Shown one piece after another: positions 51,542 to 60,727 of a stretch of DNA of 64,000 nt. Source of the DNA: an uncultured Mogibacterium sp. (GTDB taxonomy: Bacteria; Bacillota; Clostridia; Peptostreptococcales; Anaerovoracaceae); the NCBI RefSeq assembly GCF_938041965.1, contig NZ_CALISE010000020.1:186001-250000 (forward strand), in the 5' to 3' direction. The notes beneath the pieces are model-generated. The model was given only the letters and a program-made list of their open reading frames with translations, did no database searches and was not told the origin of the DNA. The first letter of the stretch is position 1. Every line of letters starts with the position of its first letter. Position numbers and translations under genes: made by a program.

Positions 51542-53278
51542 ATGAAATTATCGAGGCTCCATCTCAAGACGTTGAGAGAAGCACCAAACGAAGCAGAACT
51601 AGTCAGCCACAAGCTGATGATTAGAGCTAACCTGATTAAGAAGGAAGCTGCTGGTATATATACATTCATGCCATTTGGCTGGAGGACAATAAGAAAGATA
51701 GAGGAGATAGTAAGACAGGAGCAGGATAGAATCGGCTGCCAAGAGCTTCACATGCCTCACGTAAATCCATCCGAGCTGTGGAAGGAGTCCGGCAGATGGT
51801 ACGCTTACGGACCAGAGCTATGGAGAATCAAGGACAGAAATGGTAGAGATTTCTGCCTCGTTCCTACATGTGAGGAACTATGTACGAACATTGTAAAGCA
51901 GGAGGTTTCTTCATACAGAGAGCTTCCTCTTCAGCTATACCACATCCAATTCAAGTATCGTGACGAAGCTCGTCCAAGATATGGACTTATGAGATCGCGT
52001 GAGTTCATAATGAAGGACGCGTATTCATTTGACAGAACTCCTGAAGACCTAGAAGAGGCTTATAGACTTCAGTACGAGGCATACGTAAGAACATTTACAA
52101 GATGCGGCCTAGACTTCAGAATCGTAGAAGCTGACAACGGTCCAATCGGTGGAAGCAACTCGCACGAATTCTCTGCTCTTTCTAACGTTGGTGAGAGCGA
52201 AATCGCATACTGCGAGAAGTGCGATATGGCGGCTACTATCGAGAGAGCTGAGTGCATCGATGATAAGCCAGTAGACGAACCAGAACAAGAGCTAGAGGCG
52301 GTTTATACACCAGGTACTAAGACTATCAAGGATGTATGTGACTACCTTGGGGTGGATGAAAAGAAAACTATCAAGGCTCTCATGTTTACTACATTTGATC
52401 AGGATCTAAACCCTGCTGACTACGTTTGTGTATTTATCAGAGGAGATAGAGACGTTAATATGATTAAGCTTGTAAATGCTCTTGGAATCCCTGAGCACTA
52501 CATCGAGTTTGCGGATGAGGATGAGATGGGACCTGTTACAGGCATCGTTGGTGGATTTACTGGGCCGGTCGGAATTCACAACTGCAAGATCGTTGTCGAT
52601 AGTGAGCTAGTTGGAACTAAGAACATGGTTGCTGGAGCTAACAAGGAAGATCACCACATGAAGGGTGTTTGCTACGGCAGAGACTATGTTGGAGACATCG
52701 TAACGGATATCAAGACGCTCAAGGAAGGCGATCCATGCCCACACTGTGGAGCTCCAATCAAGCATACAAGAGGCATTGAGGTTGGACAGATCTTCAAGCT
52801 AGGAACTAAGTATTCAGAGTCGATGAATGCAACGTACAAGGATGAGAATGGTGAAAACCAGATCTACTGGATGGGATGCTACGGCATCGGTGTAACCAGG
52901 GCTATGCAGGCTGTAGTTGAGCAGAGTCACGATGATAAGGGCATCATCTGGCCAATGTCAGTTGCTCCTTACCACGTAATCGTAACTGTTATCAACCCTA
53001 AGGATGACGTTCAGATGGATCTTGCTAATAAGATTGAGTCTGAACTTGAAGCTAAGCGTGTTGAAGTTATAGTAGATGATAGGGATGAGAGAGCTGGTGT
53101 TAAGTTCAACGATGCAGATCTAATCGGTATTCCTATTAGAATCACAGTTGGTAAGCTTGCTAAGGACGGAAACGTTGAGTACAAGCTAAGACGCGAAGAG
53201 AGTAACGAGGTTCTTTCTGCAGAGGATGCAATCAAGGCAGCGGTAGAAATCGTCGACAAGGAAATCTTCGGGCTATAA
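51542..53278 (+). CDS. proS: prolyl-tRNA synthetase (bacterial type with editing domain)
   Basis: 578 residues. Class II catalytic core motif 2 (LYHIQFKYRDEARPRYGLMR) and motif 3 (MGCYGIGVTRAMQAVVEQSH), with the YbaK-like editing insertion between (about 225-400; GVDEKKTIKALMF and GANKEDHH), then a C-terminal anticodon domain (APYHVIVTVINPK). ATG at 51542 follows GGGAG; the gene starts two bases after ispDF. Confidence 0.97.
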   Translation: MKLSRLHLKTLREAPNEAELVSHKLMIRANLIKKEAAGIYTFMPFGWRTIRKIEEIVRQEQDRIGCQELHMPHVNPSELWKESGRWYAYGPELWRIKDRNGRDFCLVPTCEELCTNIVKQEVSSYRELPLQLYHIQFKYRDEARPRYGLMRSREFIMKDAYSFDRTPEDLEEAYRLQYEAYVRTFTRCGLDFRIVEADNGPIGGSNSHEFSALSNVGESEIAYCEKCDMAATIERAECIDDKPVDEPEQELEAVYTPGTKTIKDVCDYLGVDEKKTIKALMFTTFDQDLNPADYVCVFIRGDRDVNMIKLVNALGIPEHYIEFADEDEMGPVTGIVGGFTGPVGIHNCKIVVDSELVGTKNMVAGANKEDHHMKGVCYGRDYVGDIVTDIKTLKEGDPCPHCGAPIKHTRGIEVGQIFKLGTKYSESMNATYKDENGENQIYWMGCYGIGVTRAMQAVVEQSHDDKGIIWPMSVAPYHVIVTVINPKDDVQMDLANKIESELEAKRVEVIVDDRDERAGVKFNDADLIGIPIRITVGKLAKDGNVEYKLRREESNEVLSAEDAIKAAVEIVDKEIFGL

Positions 53279-53337
53279 TACCGAAGATGCAATATTAATT
53301 ACAAGGTGATTTACAGTCCTGAAAATTAGGAGGAAAA

Positions 53338-54003
53338 ATGCTGGAACTATTTGTCACATTTTTCAAATTGGGCTTGTTCACAATAGGGGGTGGGGTCGCT
53401 ATGATTCCCATCCTCTCTAATATTATGGTCAAAGATAGGAAATGGTTCACCGAAGATGAGATGATAGATATCATCGCTATCTGTCAGGGGTTACCAGGTG
53501 TTATCGCCATAAATATGGCAACTTATGTGGGATTCAAGAAGCGAGGTCTAATTGGATCCTTTGTTGCAACATTAGGTGTGATACTTCCCTCGTTTGTGAT
53601 AATCGTTATTATAGCGAAAGGTATGAATTTCATAGACGGCAATCCATATGTCCAAGGAGCGCTCGGAGGACTTAGGGCTGCGGCACTTGGGCTTATTGTT
53701 ATTGCCGTATATCAGGTTGCAAAGGGCGTTATCAAGGATGCTTTCAGCGCCATCGGTGCCGCATTGAGTTTTATACTTATTGCAGTTCTCAAGATAAATG
53801 TGGTTTATATCATCGTGCTATTCCTGGCTCTAGGCATCGGACATGCTTTACTAACGAAGTCATCTATAGATGCTATAGATTGCGGGAAATCTGTATTAGG
53901 TACAGATGAGAGAAATCGTCAAGCCTCTGCAAAGCAGAGGGATGAACGAGCAGATGTAGTTGAAGTGGACGAGACAAATAAAGAAGGAGGCGATGAGTTA
54001 TGA
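53338..54003 (+). CDS. half-size chromate-type transporter, first subunit
   Basis: 221 residues. One CHR domain with the signature FKLGLFTIGGGVAMIPIL and QGLPGVIAINMATYVGFK, about six membrane segments (to about 180), and a charged C-terminal tail that may be cytosolic. Short CHR proteins occur as paired genes that assemble into one transporter. Despite the name, the native substrate could be sulphate or another anion. It overlaps the second subunit by four bases (ATGA). Confidence 0.9.
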   Translation: MLELFVTFFKLGLFTIGGGVAMIPILSNIMVKDRKWFTEDEMIDIIAICQGLPGVIAINMATYVGFKKRGLIGSFVATLGVILPSFVIIVIIAKGMNFIDGNPYVQGALGGLRAAALGLIVIAVYQVAKGVIKDAFSAIGAALSFILIAVLKINVVYIIVLFLALGIGHALLTKSSIDAIDCGKSVLGTDERNRQASAKQRDERADVVEVDETNKEGGDEL

Positions 54004-54590
54004 TGTTAGCAAAGCTATTTATTGCCTTCTTTAAGATAGGATTATTTGGATTTGGCGGCGGTCTTGCGATTATCCAGCTCATATACGATAGTATCAAAGA
54101 ATTTGCCAATATATCCCCTGAGCAGTTTGCAAATATCGTTGCGATTGCCCAGGTTACTCCAGGACCGGTGGCGGTAAACTCGGCTACATATGTTGGATAC
54201 GAAGTCGGGGGATATCTCGGTTCAGCACTAGCGACGTTAGGTGTTGCAACTCCTGCGTTTATAATTATAGCCATGGTTGCGAACGCAGTGGAGCGCTACA
54301 AGGAAAGCGCTGCTGTCAAGGGTGCACTTGAAGGGATAAGGCCAGCGACTGTAGGGCTTATAGCAGCAGCGGTAATCACTATAGGCTCAGCGGCAGTAAT
54401 GCCAGAACATTCTCTCGGAGGTAACTTCACGGTGCTTCGAGATATGACGATTTCCGTATGTGGCATGCGCATCGATACGATAGCGATAGTGCTTTGTGGG
54501 CTGACTATTCTGCTCATTCAAAAATTTAAGATAAATCCGATGCTCGTACTTGTTATTATTGGGTGCGTAGGCGCTGTCGTTGGTGTATAA
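54000..54590 (+). CDS. half-size chromate-type transporter, second subunit
   Basis: 196 residues. The CHR signature is FKIGLFGFGGGLAIIQLI, with the conserved PGPVAVNSATYVGYEVGG, and about five to six membrane segments. Complements the first subunit; the overlap implies coupled translation and opposed topology in the membrane. Start could be 54000 or 54003 (two consecutive ATG). The pair sits inside the proS-cysS run, separated from cysS by 67 bases. Confidence 0.9.
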   Translation: MMLAKLFIAFFKIGLFGFGGGLAIIQLIYDSIKEFANISPEQFANIVAIAQVTPGPVAVNSATYVGYEVGGYLGSALATLGVATPAFIIIAMVANAVERYKESAAVKGALEGIRPATVGLIAAAVITIGSAAVMPEHSLGGNFTVLRDMTISVCGMRIDTIAIVLCGLTILLIQKFKINPMLVLVIIGCVGAVVGV

Positions 54591-54657
54591 TTAAAACAAC
54601 TATACCCAAATGGGAGATGACGGAATAAGTCGAGACATGATTTAGTGGAGGAAAGAA

Positions 54658-56061
54658 ATGAAGATTTACAACTCTATGACTAGACGCAAGGAAGAGTTTG
54701 TACCTGTACAGGAAGGGAAAGTCAACATCTACGTTTGTGGTCCTACGGTTTACAACTATTTTCATATAGGTAATGCCAGACCGTTCGTAGTGTTCGACAC
54801 TCTGCGCAGGTTTTTTAAATATATCGGATACGACGTAAAGTTCGTGCAGAACTTTACAGATGTAGATGACAAGATTATCAACAGGGCTAAGGAAGAACAG
54901 CTACCGGCACTTGAGGTTTCGGAGAAGTACATCAAAGAGTACTTCAAAGATGCGGAGGCCCTCAACGTCATAAAGGCTGACGTGCACCCTAAGGTTTCTG
55001 AGCATATCGAGGATATCATCGAGTTCATCAGCACTCTGATTGAAAAAGGCTATGCATACGAGGTCGATGGTGACGTTTATTACATCACACGTAAGTTCTC
55101 GGAGTATGGGAAACTATCGGGACAGAATATCGACGACCTAGAGTCGGGTGCTAGAATCGCTATCGGCGAGGTTAAGAAGGATCCCCTTGATTTTGCTCTC
55201 TGGAAAGCGCAGAAGACCGATGATGAGATTGCATGGGAATCTCCTTGGGGAAAGGGTAGACCAGGCTGGCATATCGAGTGTTCAACTATGTCCAAGAAGC
55301 ATCTCGGAACAACTATCGATATTCACGGCGGCGGACAGGATCTCAAGTTCCCTCATCATGAAAATGAAATCGCTCAGTCCGAGGCTTGCAACTGCGCTCC
55401 TTTTGCGAACTACTGGATGCACAACGGATATATCATGGTTGACGGTGAGAAGATGTCTAAGTCGCTAAATAACTTCTTTACAGTTAGAGATATTCGTAAG
55501 GAGTACGATGGTGACTTTATCAGATTCTTCCTACTAAGCGTTCAGTACAGAGGACCTATCAACTTCAGCGATGAGGGTATGAAGCAGGTTAAACAGGGAT
55601 ACGATAGACTCGTAAATGCTACCGAGACACTGGAGTTCCTAGTTCAGAATGGCTCTGATGCGATGACAGATCAGGAAAAGCAGACAATTAAGTCATTTAA
55701 AGACTATAAGGAAAAATTCATCGAGTGCATGAGTGATGACCTTAATACTGCAGGTGCTATTGGTGCTCTATTCGAACTAGTTTCGGCTATCAACGTAGAG
55801 ATTGAAGGTGGAGCATCGAAGGAGTTTGCAGGAAAGGCTCTCGAGATTATCCATGAACTCTCTGATGTTCTCGGTGTGCTTCAGAGAAGTAGTGAAAACG
55901 CAATTGGCGAGGATATCCAGGCCCTCGTAGATGAGAGACAGCAGGCTCGTAAGGAGAAGAACTGGGCTAGAGCTGACGAAATCAGAGATCAGCTAGCGGC
56001 TATGGGATACACCCTAAAGGATACTCCGCAGGGAGTTCAGATAATTAAAGCAGATGCATAA
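54658..56061 (+). CDS. cysS: cysteinyl-tRNA synthetase
   Basis: 467 residues, class I. Zinc ligand C27, HIGN (36-39, the HIGH motif), zinc-binding HIECSTMS, and KMSKS (265-269) all intact, followed by the DALR helical domain and a C-terminal domain. RBS GTGGAGG precedes ATG. It overlaps the mrnC gene by eight bases, a conserved Firmicute arrangement. Confidence 0.97.
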   Translation: MKIYNSMTRRKEEFVPVQEGKVNIYVCGPTVYNYFHIGNARPFVVFDTLRRFFKYIGYDVKFVQNFTDVDDKIINRAKEEQLPALEVSEKYIKEYFKDAEALNVIKADVHPKVSEHIEDIIEFISTLIEKGYAYEVDGDVYYITRKFSEYGKLSGQNIDDLESGARIAIGEVKKDPLDFALWKAQKTDDEIAWESPWGKGRPGWHIECSTMSKKHLGTTIDIHGGGQDLKFPHHENEIAQSEACNCAPFANYWMHNGYIMVDGEKMSKSLNNFFTVRDIRKEYDGDFIRFFLLSVQYRGPINFSDEGMKQVKQGYDRLVNATETLEFLVQNGSDAMTDQEKQTIKSFKDYKEKFIECMSDDLNTAGAIGALFELVSAINVEIEGGASKEFAGKALEIIHELSDVLGVLQRSSENAIGEDIQALVDERQQARKEKNWARADEIRDQLAAMGYTLKDTPQGVQIIKADA

Positions 56062-56443
56062 CGATATCAAGAGCATGAATACGACGACACTCGCCTATAT
56101 AGGCGATGCTGTCTACGAACTATATATAAGGGAGCTTCTGATTGGGCGAAGCAAAGGCGATGTCGGCAAGGTTCATAAGAGGGCGGTATCATACGTGTCT
56201 TCTGATGGACAGGCTAAGGCTATAAAGTCCATGATGAATGATTATCTAACGGAAGAGGAGCAAAAGCTCGTTAAGCGTGCAAGGAATAAGCGCGCGACAT
56301 CGAGACCTAAAAATGCCGATCCACGCAAGTACAAGTTTGCTACGGGATTTGAGGCACTGATAGGGGCACTTCATATGGATAAGGATGACGCTAGACTTGA
56401 AGAGGTTTTGGCGGAGGCTGTCCGAATTATTGAGGAGGATTAG
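56054..56443 (+). CDS. mrnC: mini-ribonuclease III
   Basis: 129 residues. RNase III catalytic domain without a dsRNA-binding domain: AYIGDAVYELYIRE (acidic cluster) and FATGFEALIGALHMD. It matures 23S rRNA ends in Bacillus. Its start lies inside cysS. thyA begins one base after its stop. Confidence 0.93.
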   Translation: MHNDIKSMNTTTLAYIGDAVYELYIRELLIGRSKGDVGKVHKRAVSYVSSDGQAKAIKSMMNDYLTEEEQKLVKRARNKRATSRPKNADPRKYKFATGFEALIGALHMDKDDARLEEVLAEAVRIIEED

Positions 56444-56444
56444 A

Positions 56445-57275
56445 GTGAGCAAGGCGGATAAACTGTTTGTGAGCATGTGCGAAGACATAATTGCTAATGG
56501 ATTCAGCACTGAAGGGCAGAAGGTAAGACCTCACTGGCCAGACGGAACACCTGCGCACACGATTAAGAATTTTGGCGTGGTAAATAGATATGATTTACAG
56601 GAGGAGTTTCCTGCTCTTACCGTAAGACCTACGGCTATCAAGCTCGCGTTTGACGAGCTACTGTGGATTTGGCAGAAGAAGTCTAACAGAGTTTCTGACC
56701 TAGGAAGCCACATCTGGGATGAGTGGGCAGGTGAGGATGGAACTATCGGCAAGGCGTACGGATATCAGCTCGGGGTTAAGTATAAGTTCAAGCAGGGCGA
56801 GATGGACCAGGTTGATAACATCCTATGGCTACTTGAGCATGATAAATACTCTAGAAGAATCATGGCTAACATGTATAACTTTGCTGATCTAAGCGAGATG
56901 AACTTAGAGCCTTGTGCATATAGTATGACCTTCAACGTAAAAGGTGATACGCTTAATGCGATTCTAAACCAGCGTTCTCAGGACATCTTGACAGCGAACA
57001 ACTGGAATGTTGTGCAGTATGCACTGCTTCTGATGATGTTTGCGCAAGTTAGCGGGCTCAAGACAGGGGAGCTAATACATGTAATTTCCGATGCGCACAT
57101 CTATGATAGACATGTGGATATAGTTAAGGAGCTCATCGAGCGTCCGCAGTATCCTGCGCCTAAGGTGACACTAAATCCTGAGGTAAAGAACTTCTACGAC
57201 TTTACGGTTGATGATCTAATCGTCGAGGACTACCAGAAGAACCCTCAGGTGAAAAACATTCCAGTAGCGATTTAA
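56445..57275 (+). CDS. thyA: thymidylate synthase ThyA (variant active site)
   Basis: 276 residues. The catalytic C157 lies in LEPCAYSMTFNV, where the usual following His is Ala, as in a divergent ThyA branch of Clostridia. NQRSQDILTANNWN (phosphate-binding Arg, Asn) and DAHIYDRH are intact, so the enzyme looks functional. It converts dUMP to dTMP with methylene-THF, leaving DHF for the dihydrofolate reductase gene that follows. GTG at 56445 follows GAGGAGG (56432-56438). Confidence 0.93.
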   Translation: MSKADKLFVSMCEDIIANGFSTEGQKVRPHWPDGTPAHTIKNFGVVNRYDLQEEFPALTVRPTAIKLAFDELLWIWQKKSNRVSDLGSHIWDEWAGEDGTIGKAYGYQLGVKYKFKQGEMDQVDNILWLLEHDKYSRRIMANMYNFADLSEMNLEPCAYSMTFNVKGDTLNAILNQRSQDILTANNWNVVQYALLLMMFAQVSGLKTGELIHVISDAHIYDRHVDIVKELIERPQYPAPKVTLNPEVKNFYDFTVDDLIVEDYQKNPQVKNIPVAI

Positions 57276-57289
57276 TTCGAGATTGTACA

Positions 57290-57320
57290 GACGGTGCCTT
57301 TAGTTTACTGAGGTGCCGTC
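57290..57320 (+). terminator. hairpin terminator of the thyA unit
   Basis: GACGGTGCCT pairs with AGGTGCCGTC (two G-U pairs); TTAAATATTATT follows. May be leaky. Confidence 0.6.
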
Positions 57321-57390
57321 TTAAATATTATTAAAATGATAATGTCAGCATGAGTGCATAGCGCACGAATATAACAAACTGAGGTGAATT

Positions 57391-57885
57391 ATGAATCTAA
57401 TAGTGGCTGTTGATGAGAAATGGGGCATCGGGTGCGACAACGATTTACTCGCATCGATTCCTGGAGACATGCAGTATTTCAAGGAAAAGACGACTGACGG
57501 GGTCGTAGTGATGGGGCGCAGAACTCTCGAGAGCCTGCCTAAGCAGAGGGGGCTTCCAAAGCGTATAAACTACGTGTTAACATCAAACGAAGACTTAGAG
57601 GCTGAAAGATGCATAGCCGTACACAGCGAGGAGGAGCTATTCAAGGAGCTCGAGCAGTATGATCCAGAGCATGTATTTATCATCGGCGGAGAGAGCATAT
57701 ATAGGAAGTTTTACAAATATTGCGACAAGTGCTTCGTAACTAAGATGCATGCGGATTTGCATGCTGACAAATTCATGGTTAACCTCGATGAGGATGACGA
57801 TTTTAAAGAGACATGGAAGAGTGAGATGCATAGTGAGAATGGTATAGACTATGAGTTCACTTTATATGAAAAGGTAGAAAAGTAA
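57391..57885 (+). CDS. folA: dihydrofolate reductase
   Basis: 164 residues. NLIVAVDEKWGIGCDNDLLA, catalytic D26 in IPGDMQYFK, MGRRTLESLP and the IIGGESIY motif are all in place. It reduces the DHF formed by ThyA. The stop shares its last base with the rlmB start (57885). 115 bases separate it from thyA, with a hairpin between, so its own promoter is possible. Confidence 0.95.
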   Translation: MNLIVAVDEKWGIGCDNDLLASIPGDMQYFKEKTTDGVVVMGRRTLESLPKQRGLPKRINYVLTSNEDLEAERCIAVHSEEELFKELEQYDPEHVFIIGGESIYRKFYKYCDKCFVTKMHADLHADKFMVNLDEDDDFKETWKSEMHSENGIDYEFTLYEKVEK

Positions 57886-58973
57886 TGGCAAAATCAGATA
57901 AAAAGAAAACAGGCACTCGTGGCAAGAACAGGCGTGATGCACACGGAGTGTATCAGAGACGTGCGGAGAGAGGAAAAGCAGCGTTCAGAACTTATGATGG
58001 AGAGCCTGCGGAAGAGTTCCGTAGCAATACTGAGCGGAACACAGGAAGAACTAAACGTGCTAGCGGTAACGCTGGCGGATACGGTAGTTCGCAGCGTAAT
58101 GTCAACTCATGGAGTTATAGCAATTCTCAGCGTGACAGAAGCTCAAGCAGCCGCCCGCGAGATGCGTATAGCAATACATATAGAAATACCAAATGGGACA
58201 GTCGTGGCGGCAGCTTTGCTGAGGAGCAGAGTGCTCCAGCCGCGAATCTGATTGCCGGCCGCAATCCGGTAATCGAAGCGATCAAGAGCGGCCGCGAGAT
58301 CGAAAAGATCTATATGGCGGCAGGAGCCGAGGGCTCCGTCGTAAAAATCAGAGCTATGGCTAAGGATGCTGGCATAGTAGTTGATACAGTGCCTAGGGTT
58401 GTGCTAGACAGAATGGCGCCAGGGGAGAAGCATCAAGGTGTAGCAGCGGAGATATCTGCGTATTCGTATTCGACAGTCGAGGAGATAATGAATCGTGCAG
58501 CTGATAGCGATGAACCACCATTCATCATGGTGCTAGACGAGATTTCAGATCCTCATAACCTAGGTGCGATTATCAGAACTGCGGAATGTGCAAACGCGCA
58601 TGGTGTTATCATTCCCAAGCGAAATGCCTGCGGACTAACTAGCACCGTTGCAAAGACTTCGGCAGGCGCATTAGAACGTATGCCAGTTGCGAGAGTGACC
58701 AATATATCTCGCACCATTGAAGAGCTACAAGCGCAGGGCGTGTGGGTAGCAGCAGTGGATATGGATGGAAAATCATATTATGAGACAGAAGGCGTGATGA
58801 GGGGTGCGATAGCTCTAGTGATCGGAAACGAAGGAAAAGGTATAAGCAGGCTCGTTAAGGAGAAGTGCGACCTCACGATATCAATTCCGATGAAGGGAAG
58901 CATCAACTCTCTAAATGCATCTAATGCGGCAGCTATTATGATGTATGCGGTTAGACGAAGCAGAGACTGTTAG
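57885..58973 (+). CDS. rlmB: 23S rRNA (guanosine-2'-O)-methyltransferase RlmB family, long N-terminus
   Basis: 362 residues. The TrmH/SpoU core begins near 121 (NLIAGRNPVIEAIKSG) and has SPOUT motif 1 DPHNLGAIIRTAECANA, motif 2 VIGNEGKGISRL and motif 3 IPMKGSINSLNASNA. The first 120 residues are a low-complexity Arg/Ser/Asn/Gly-rich extension with a basic start (KSDKKKTGTRGKNRR), probably disordered and RNA-binding. Overlaps folA by one base. Confidence 0.92.
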   Translation: MAKSDKKKTGTRGKNRRDAHGVYQRRAERGKAAFRTYDGEPAEEFRSNTERNTGRTKRASGNAGGYGSSQRNVNSWSYSNSQRDRSSSSRPRDAYSNTYRNTKWDSRGGSFAEEQSAPAANLIAGRNPVIEAIKSGREIEKIYMAAGAEGSVVKIRAMAKDAGIVVDTVPRVVLDRMAPGEKHQGVAAEISAYSYSTVEEIMNRAADSDEPPFIMVLDEISDPHNLGAIIRTAECANAHGVIIPKRNACGLTSTVAKTSAGALERMPVARVTNISRTIEELQAQGVWVAAVDMDGKSYYETEGVMRGAIALVIGNEGKGISRLVKEKCDLTISIPMKGSINSLNASNAAAIMMYAVRRSRDC

Positions 58974-59020
58974 TCAATTATATTTGCGGGTTGTACAGCA
59001 TTAAATATCAAGGAAAACTC

Positions 59021-59049
59021 TTGACATTGACATCTGCACAGCGTATTAT
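59021..59049 (+). promoter_or_regulatory. promoter of the rpmG-secE-nusG-rpl operon
   Basis: TTGACA at 59021-59026, exactly 17 bases, TATTAT at 59044-59049. The leader to 59159 is about 100 bases and contains no recognised RNA motif. Confidence 0.75.
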
Positions 59050-59158
59050 TATAAGGCTACTTTATGAATTCACGACAGAGCTTGCGAGGCGGGCTCTGAC
59101 TTTTGAGTTGAGAGAAGCAATAAGCTTACATATATATTTGGTAAAGGAGGTCATCACC

Positions 59159-59308
59159 TTGAGAAACAAGATTACACTAGCATGCACAGAGTGCAAGCAG
59201 AGAAACTACAACACAACTAAGAACAAGAAGAACAATCCTGATAGAATTGAGCTTAGAAAGTTCTGTAAGTTCTGCGGTAAGGAAACACTCCACAAGGAGA
59301 CTAAGTAG
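59159..59308 (+). CDS. rpmG: ribosomal protein L33 (zinc form)
   Basis: 49 residues: LRNKITLACTECKQRNY, later KFCKFCGKETLHKETK. Both CxxC pairs are present, so it is the zinc-binding form. TTG at 59159 is used, with AAAGGAGG 8 bases upstream. An in-frame extension upstream to 58991 has no ribosome binding site. First gene of the operon. Confidence 0.95.
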   Translation: MRNKITLACTECKQRNYNTTKNKKNNPDRIELRKFCKFCGKETLHKETK

Positions 59309-59321
59309 TCGAGGGAACATC

Positions 59322-59606
59322 ATGGCAAACAACAATGAAACCATATCCAGAGATGGCAAGGATACTAAAGTAGAGAATAAGACCAGTAAACCGGAACAGC
59401 GCAAGGAGCGTAAGGGCATCATTGGATATTTCACTGGTGTTAAACAGGAGATGGCCAAAGTAGTATGGCCGACGAGAGCGGAACTGACCAAGGACACTGT
59501 AGTTGTTTTTGGTGTGTGCATCTTCTTCTCCCTGTTGTTCTGGGGGATGGATACAGGCTTCTTAGCAGTGCTCAAGAAGCTTCTCGGAATTACGCTATCG
59601 AAATAG
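59322..59606 (+). CDS. secE: preprotein translocase subunit SecE
   Basis: 94 residues. A charged N-terminal part (to about 45) precedes the conserved FTGVKQEMAKVVWPTRAELT and one membrane helix (about 62-85). ATG at 59322 follows GAGGGA; the start at 59247 overlaps L33. Confidence 0.95.
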   Translation: MANNNETISRDGKDTKVENKTSKPEQRKERKGIIGYFTGVKQEMAKVVWPTRAELTKDTVVVFGVCIFFSLLFWGMDTGFLAVLKKLLGITLSK

Positions 59607-59623
59607 GCTAGAAGGAGATATAC

Positions 59624-60217
59624 ATGACAGATAAGACCGAAAACTTGAATACGGGCGGCACAACGCTGTCACCACTTGAGGGCGAAGGTCTACGTGGCGA
59701 TGGTACCGCTAAGTGGTACGTAATCCATACGTATTCTGGTTATGAGAACAAGGTTAAGACTAACATCGAGAAGATGGTAGAGTACAGAGGAATGCAGGAT
59801 CTCATCCTTGAGGTTACCATTCCTACTGAGGATAGAGTCGAGATTAAGAATGGCCAGAGAAAGGTCAAGACTAGAAAGCTTTATCCTGGTTACGTAGTCA
59901 TCAAGATGATTGTCAACAACGAGACCTGGTATCTAGTGCGCAACACAGAGGGCGTTACAGGGTTTGTGGGTCACGGTTCGGATCCTATTCCACTAACTAA
60001 AGAAGAAGTGGTTAGGATGGGCGTTGAGAAAATGCGCATCGACCTGGATGTTGAGACTGGCGACACAATTCGTATTATCGGTGGACCTTTCGAGGGCCAG
60101 ATGGGTATCGTTGAGGATATCAGTCCTGATAAGCAGATTGTTAAGGCAAAGGTATCGATGTTCGGTAGAGATACACCTGTAGAACTCGAGTTCTCGCAGG
60201 TGGGAAAACTTAACTAA
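59624..60217 (+). CDS. nusG: transcription elongation factor NusG
   Basis: 197 residues. NGN domain (KWYVIHTYSGYENKVKTNIE) starts at about 30 after an N-terminal extension; KOW domain at the end (GDTIRIIGGPFEGQMGIVED). Binds RNA polymerase and couples to Rho or ribosomes. RBS AAGGAGATATAC precedes ATG. Confidence 0.97.
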   Translation: MTDKTENLNTGGTTLSPLEGEGLRGDGTAKWYVIHTYSGYENKVKTNIEKMVEYRGMQDLILEVTIPTEDRVEIKNGQRKVKTRKLYPGYVVIKMIVNNETWYLVRNTEGVTGFVGHGSDPIPLTKEEVVRMGVEKMRIDLDVETGDTIRIIGGPFEGQMGIVEDISPDKQIVKAKVSMFGRDTPVELEFSQVGKLN

Positions 60218-60251
60218 CTGGGAACTATAGTCTCAGAGAAAGGAGAATAAG

Positions 60252-60677
60252 ATGGCAAAGAAGATCGACGGCTATATTAAGCTTCAGATCCCTGCAGGAG
60301 GAGCAACACCTGCACCACCAGTTGGACCTGCCCTAGGTCAGAAGAGTGTTAACATCATGGACTTCTGTAAGCAGTTCAATGCTAAGACTCAGGATCAACA
60401 GGGAATGATTATTCCAGTTGTAATCACAGTTTACACAGACAGATCATTCACATTCGTATGCAAGACTCCACCAGCAGCAGTACTTATCAAGAAGGCAGCA
60501 GGTATTGATAAGGCATCGGGCGAACCTAACAAGACAAAGGTTGCATCGATTACATATGCTCAGGCAGAGGAAATTGCGAAGACTAAGATGCAGGATCTCA
60601 ATGCGGCTACACTTGAGGCAGCTACTGATATGATTAAGGGTACTGCTCGCAGCATGGGAGTTACTGTAACAGAGTAA
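60252..60677 (+). CDS. rplK: ribosomal protein L11
   Basis: 141 residues, starting KKIDGYIKLQIPAGGATPAP, with PVGPALGQKSVNIMDFCKQF and a complete C-terminal domain. Sits between nusG and rplA in the usual order. Confidence 0.98.
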   Translation: MAKKIDGYIKLQIPAGGATPAPPVGPALGQKSVNIMDFCKQFNAKTQDQQGMIIPVVITVYTDRSFTFVCKTPPAAVLIKKAAGIDKASGEPNKTKVASITYAQAEEIAKTKMQDLNAATLEAATDMIKGTARSMGVTVTE

Positions 60678-60727
60678 TCAGTGGGAGGCGTTTTTAGGAA
60701 ACGTCGATAGAACCACAAGGAGGAATT

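Noticed and set aside
56445..57275. thyA as a damaged gene because the residue after the catalytic Cys is Ala
   Set aside because: All other motifs and the length are intact, and this variant fits a known divergent ThyA branch.
58991..59158. In-frame extension upstream of rpmG
   Set aside because: The promoter -35 and -10 lie inside it and the clear AAAGGAGG serves the TTG at 59159, giving a normal-length L33.
58974..59158. tRNA-Trp gene often found near secE in Firmicutes
   Set aside because: No acceptor stem, TTCGA loop or anticodon arm is present in this interval or between rpmG and secE.
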